From Planctomycetota bacterium (GTDB lineage Bacteria; Planctomycetota; Planctomycetia; Pirellulales; Pirellulaceae): a DNA stretch of 6,364 nt. The position numbers and the translations under genes are program-made. The notes beneath the pieces were generated by a model. The model saw nothing but the letters and a program-made list of their open reading frames with translations. It was not told the DNA's origin and did no database searches. Numbering within the stretch: position 1 is the first letter of the stretch; the number at the start of each line of letters is the position of its first letter. Below, one piece after another: positions 5,859 to 6,364 of this stretch. The DNA lies in assembly GCA_026692885.1 (NCBI GenBank), contig JAPLNJ010000658.1, positions 1 through 6,364 of the forward strand. The letters run 5' to 3'.

Positions 5859-6364
5859 ATGCTTCGACTCGATATTATTGTGTCCATCATCCTGTCGTGG
5901 TGTTCGCTGGCTCTCGCCTGTGGCGGTACCGAGTTCTTCGCCACGCTGGAGGGTAAGCCCGACGGCGATGGCAGCCGCCAGCGTCCGTGGGATTTGGCAA
6001 CGGCCCTGGCTCAGCCAGCCACAGTCAAGCCGGGCGATACGATCTGGATCGGAGCGGGCACCTACAAACACCCGGATCGGAAGTTGGGCAGCCCCGGCTT
6101 CCGTGTGCGTCTGGCCGGCGCCGAGAACCAACCGGTCCACCTGCGCGCCGCCGCAGGGCCACGCGTCACGCTGGACGGCGGCCTGACCGTGGAACCGCCC
6201 GCCAACTACCTGTGGATTTGGGACCTGGAGATTCTAGTCTCCGAGAACTTCTCGATGTCCCGCGAGGTTACCGAACCTGGCTCGCACCCGACCAGCTACA
6301 ACCGACCCTGGGGCGGACTAAACGTGAACGCTGGGAACGGCTGCAAGTACATCCACCTGCTGAT
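5859..6364 (+). CDS. Secreted right-handed parallel beta-helix (pectate-lyase-like) protein, 3' partial
   Basis: ATG at 5859 follows GAGG at 5849-5852, a well-placed Shine-Dalgarno site six bases upstream. The first 20 residues form a signal peptide (LDIIVSIILSWCSLALA) with a likely signal-peptidase-I cut after ALA, just before Cys21. The Cys makes a lipoprotein signal conceivable, but the lipobox is poor. Then come DGDGSRQRPWDLATALAQ, VKPGDTIWIGAGTY and VTLDGG, the entry signature of parallel beta-helix proteins seen in pectate lyases and many planctomycete surface proteins. In these, 'PGDTIWL..GTY' begins the first coil. A second coil starts at YLWIWDLEI. 168 residues are visible and the frame is open at the edge; such proteins usually have 400 or more. 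Polysaccharide binding or cleavage is the family expectation, with no catalytic site visible yet. Confidence 0.85.
   Translation, partial: MLRLDIIVSIILSWCSLALACGGTEFFATLEGKPDGDGSRQRPWDLATALAQPATVKPGDTIWIGAGTYKHPDRKLGSPGFRVRLAGAENQPVHLRAAAGPRVTLDGGLTVEPPANYLWIWDLEILVSENFSMSREVTEPGSHPTSYNRPWGGLNVNAGNGCKYIHLL

Noticed and set aside
1..6364. tRNA, rRNA, CRISPR array, insertion sequence or integrase
   Set aside because: I looked for a T-arm GTTCGAATCC pattern, regularly spaced repeats, terminal inverted repeats with a transposase frame and tyrosine-recombinase motifs, and found none.

Overview
The window reads as GC-rich bacterial DNA of planctomycete type, most likely Gemmata or a close relative (Gemmataceae). 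I base this on remembered family resemblance, not on a search. The resemblances are a portal protein of the type common in these genomes, a small acidic protein with an LPDEDEK(K/E)LLGALVAISTG-like core, a GKRPR-containing small membrane protein, a secreted lectin-like protein and a secreted beta-helix protein. Genes are short, loosely packed and on both strands, and several are broken or rearranged, so this looks like an accessory region rather than a housekeeping locus.

Layout. Positions 1-923 (+) carry the open 5' part of a gene that joins the N-terminal part of a lambda-type phage portal protein, in frame, to the C-terminal half of a nucleoside 2-deoxyribosyltransferase-like domain. Positions 1222-1938 (+) encode a single-pass membrane protein of unknown function, followed by a clear intrinsic terminator at 1985-2019. 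Positions 2020-2596 hold no convincing gene, only palindromes and a proline-rich stretch open in all three minus frames. From 3538 down to 2597 (-) runs a two-gene unit: a small acidic soluble protein behind a TATAAT box, then a four-helix membrane protein frameshifted at a run of seven G. Positions 4051-3614 (-) encode an unknown helical protein whose N-terminus resembles an alpha/beta-hydrolase tail. Positions 4545-4062 (-) carry an alpha/beta-hydrolase gene broken by four single-base indels. Diverging from it, 4657-5376 (+) encodes a secreted protein with a lectin-like C-terminus. Positions 5377-5858 are gene-less apart from two palindromes. From 5859 (+) to the window edge is the start of a secreted parallel beta-helix protein.

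How it fits together. I see no single pathway. The two right-hand plus genes are both exported and could act on extracellular polysaccharide, but nothing proves they work together. The minus cluster (hydrolase, unknown helical protein, small acidic protein, membrane protein) shows erosion and a possible partial duplication. The most unusual object is the portal/deoxyribosyltransferase chimera. Both partners are truncated at the join, which fits a recombination scar (or assembly chimera) better than a designed effector, although the frame is open and the conserved Asp, Asn and Glu of the enzyme half are kept.
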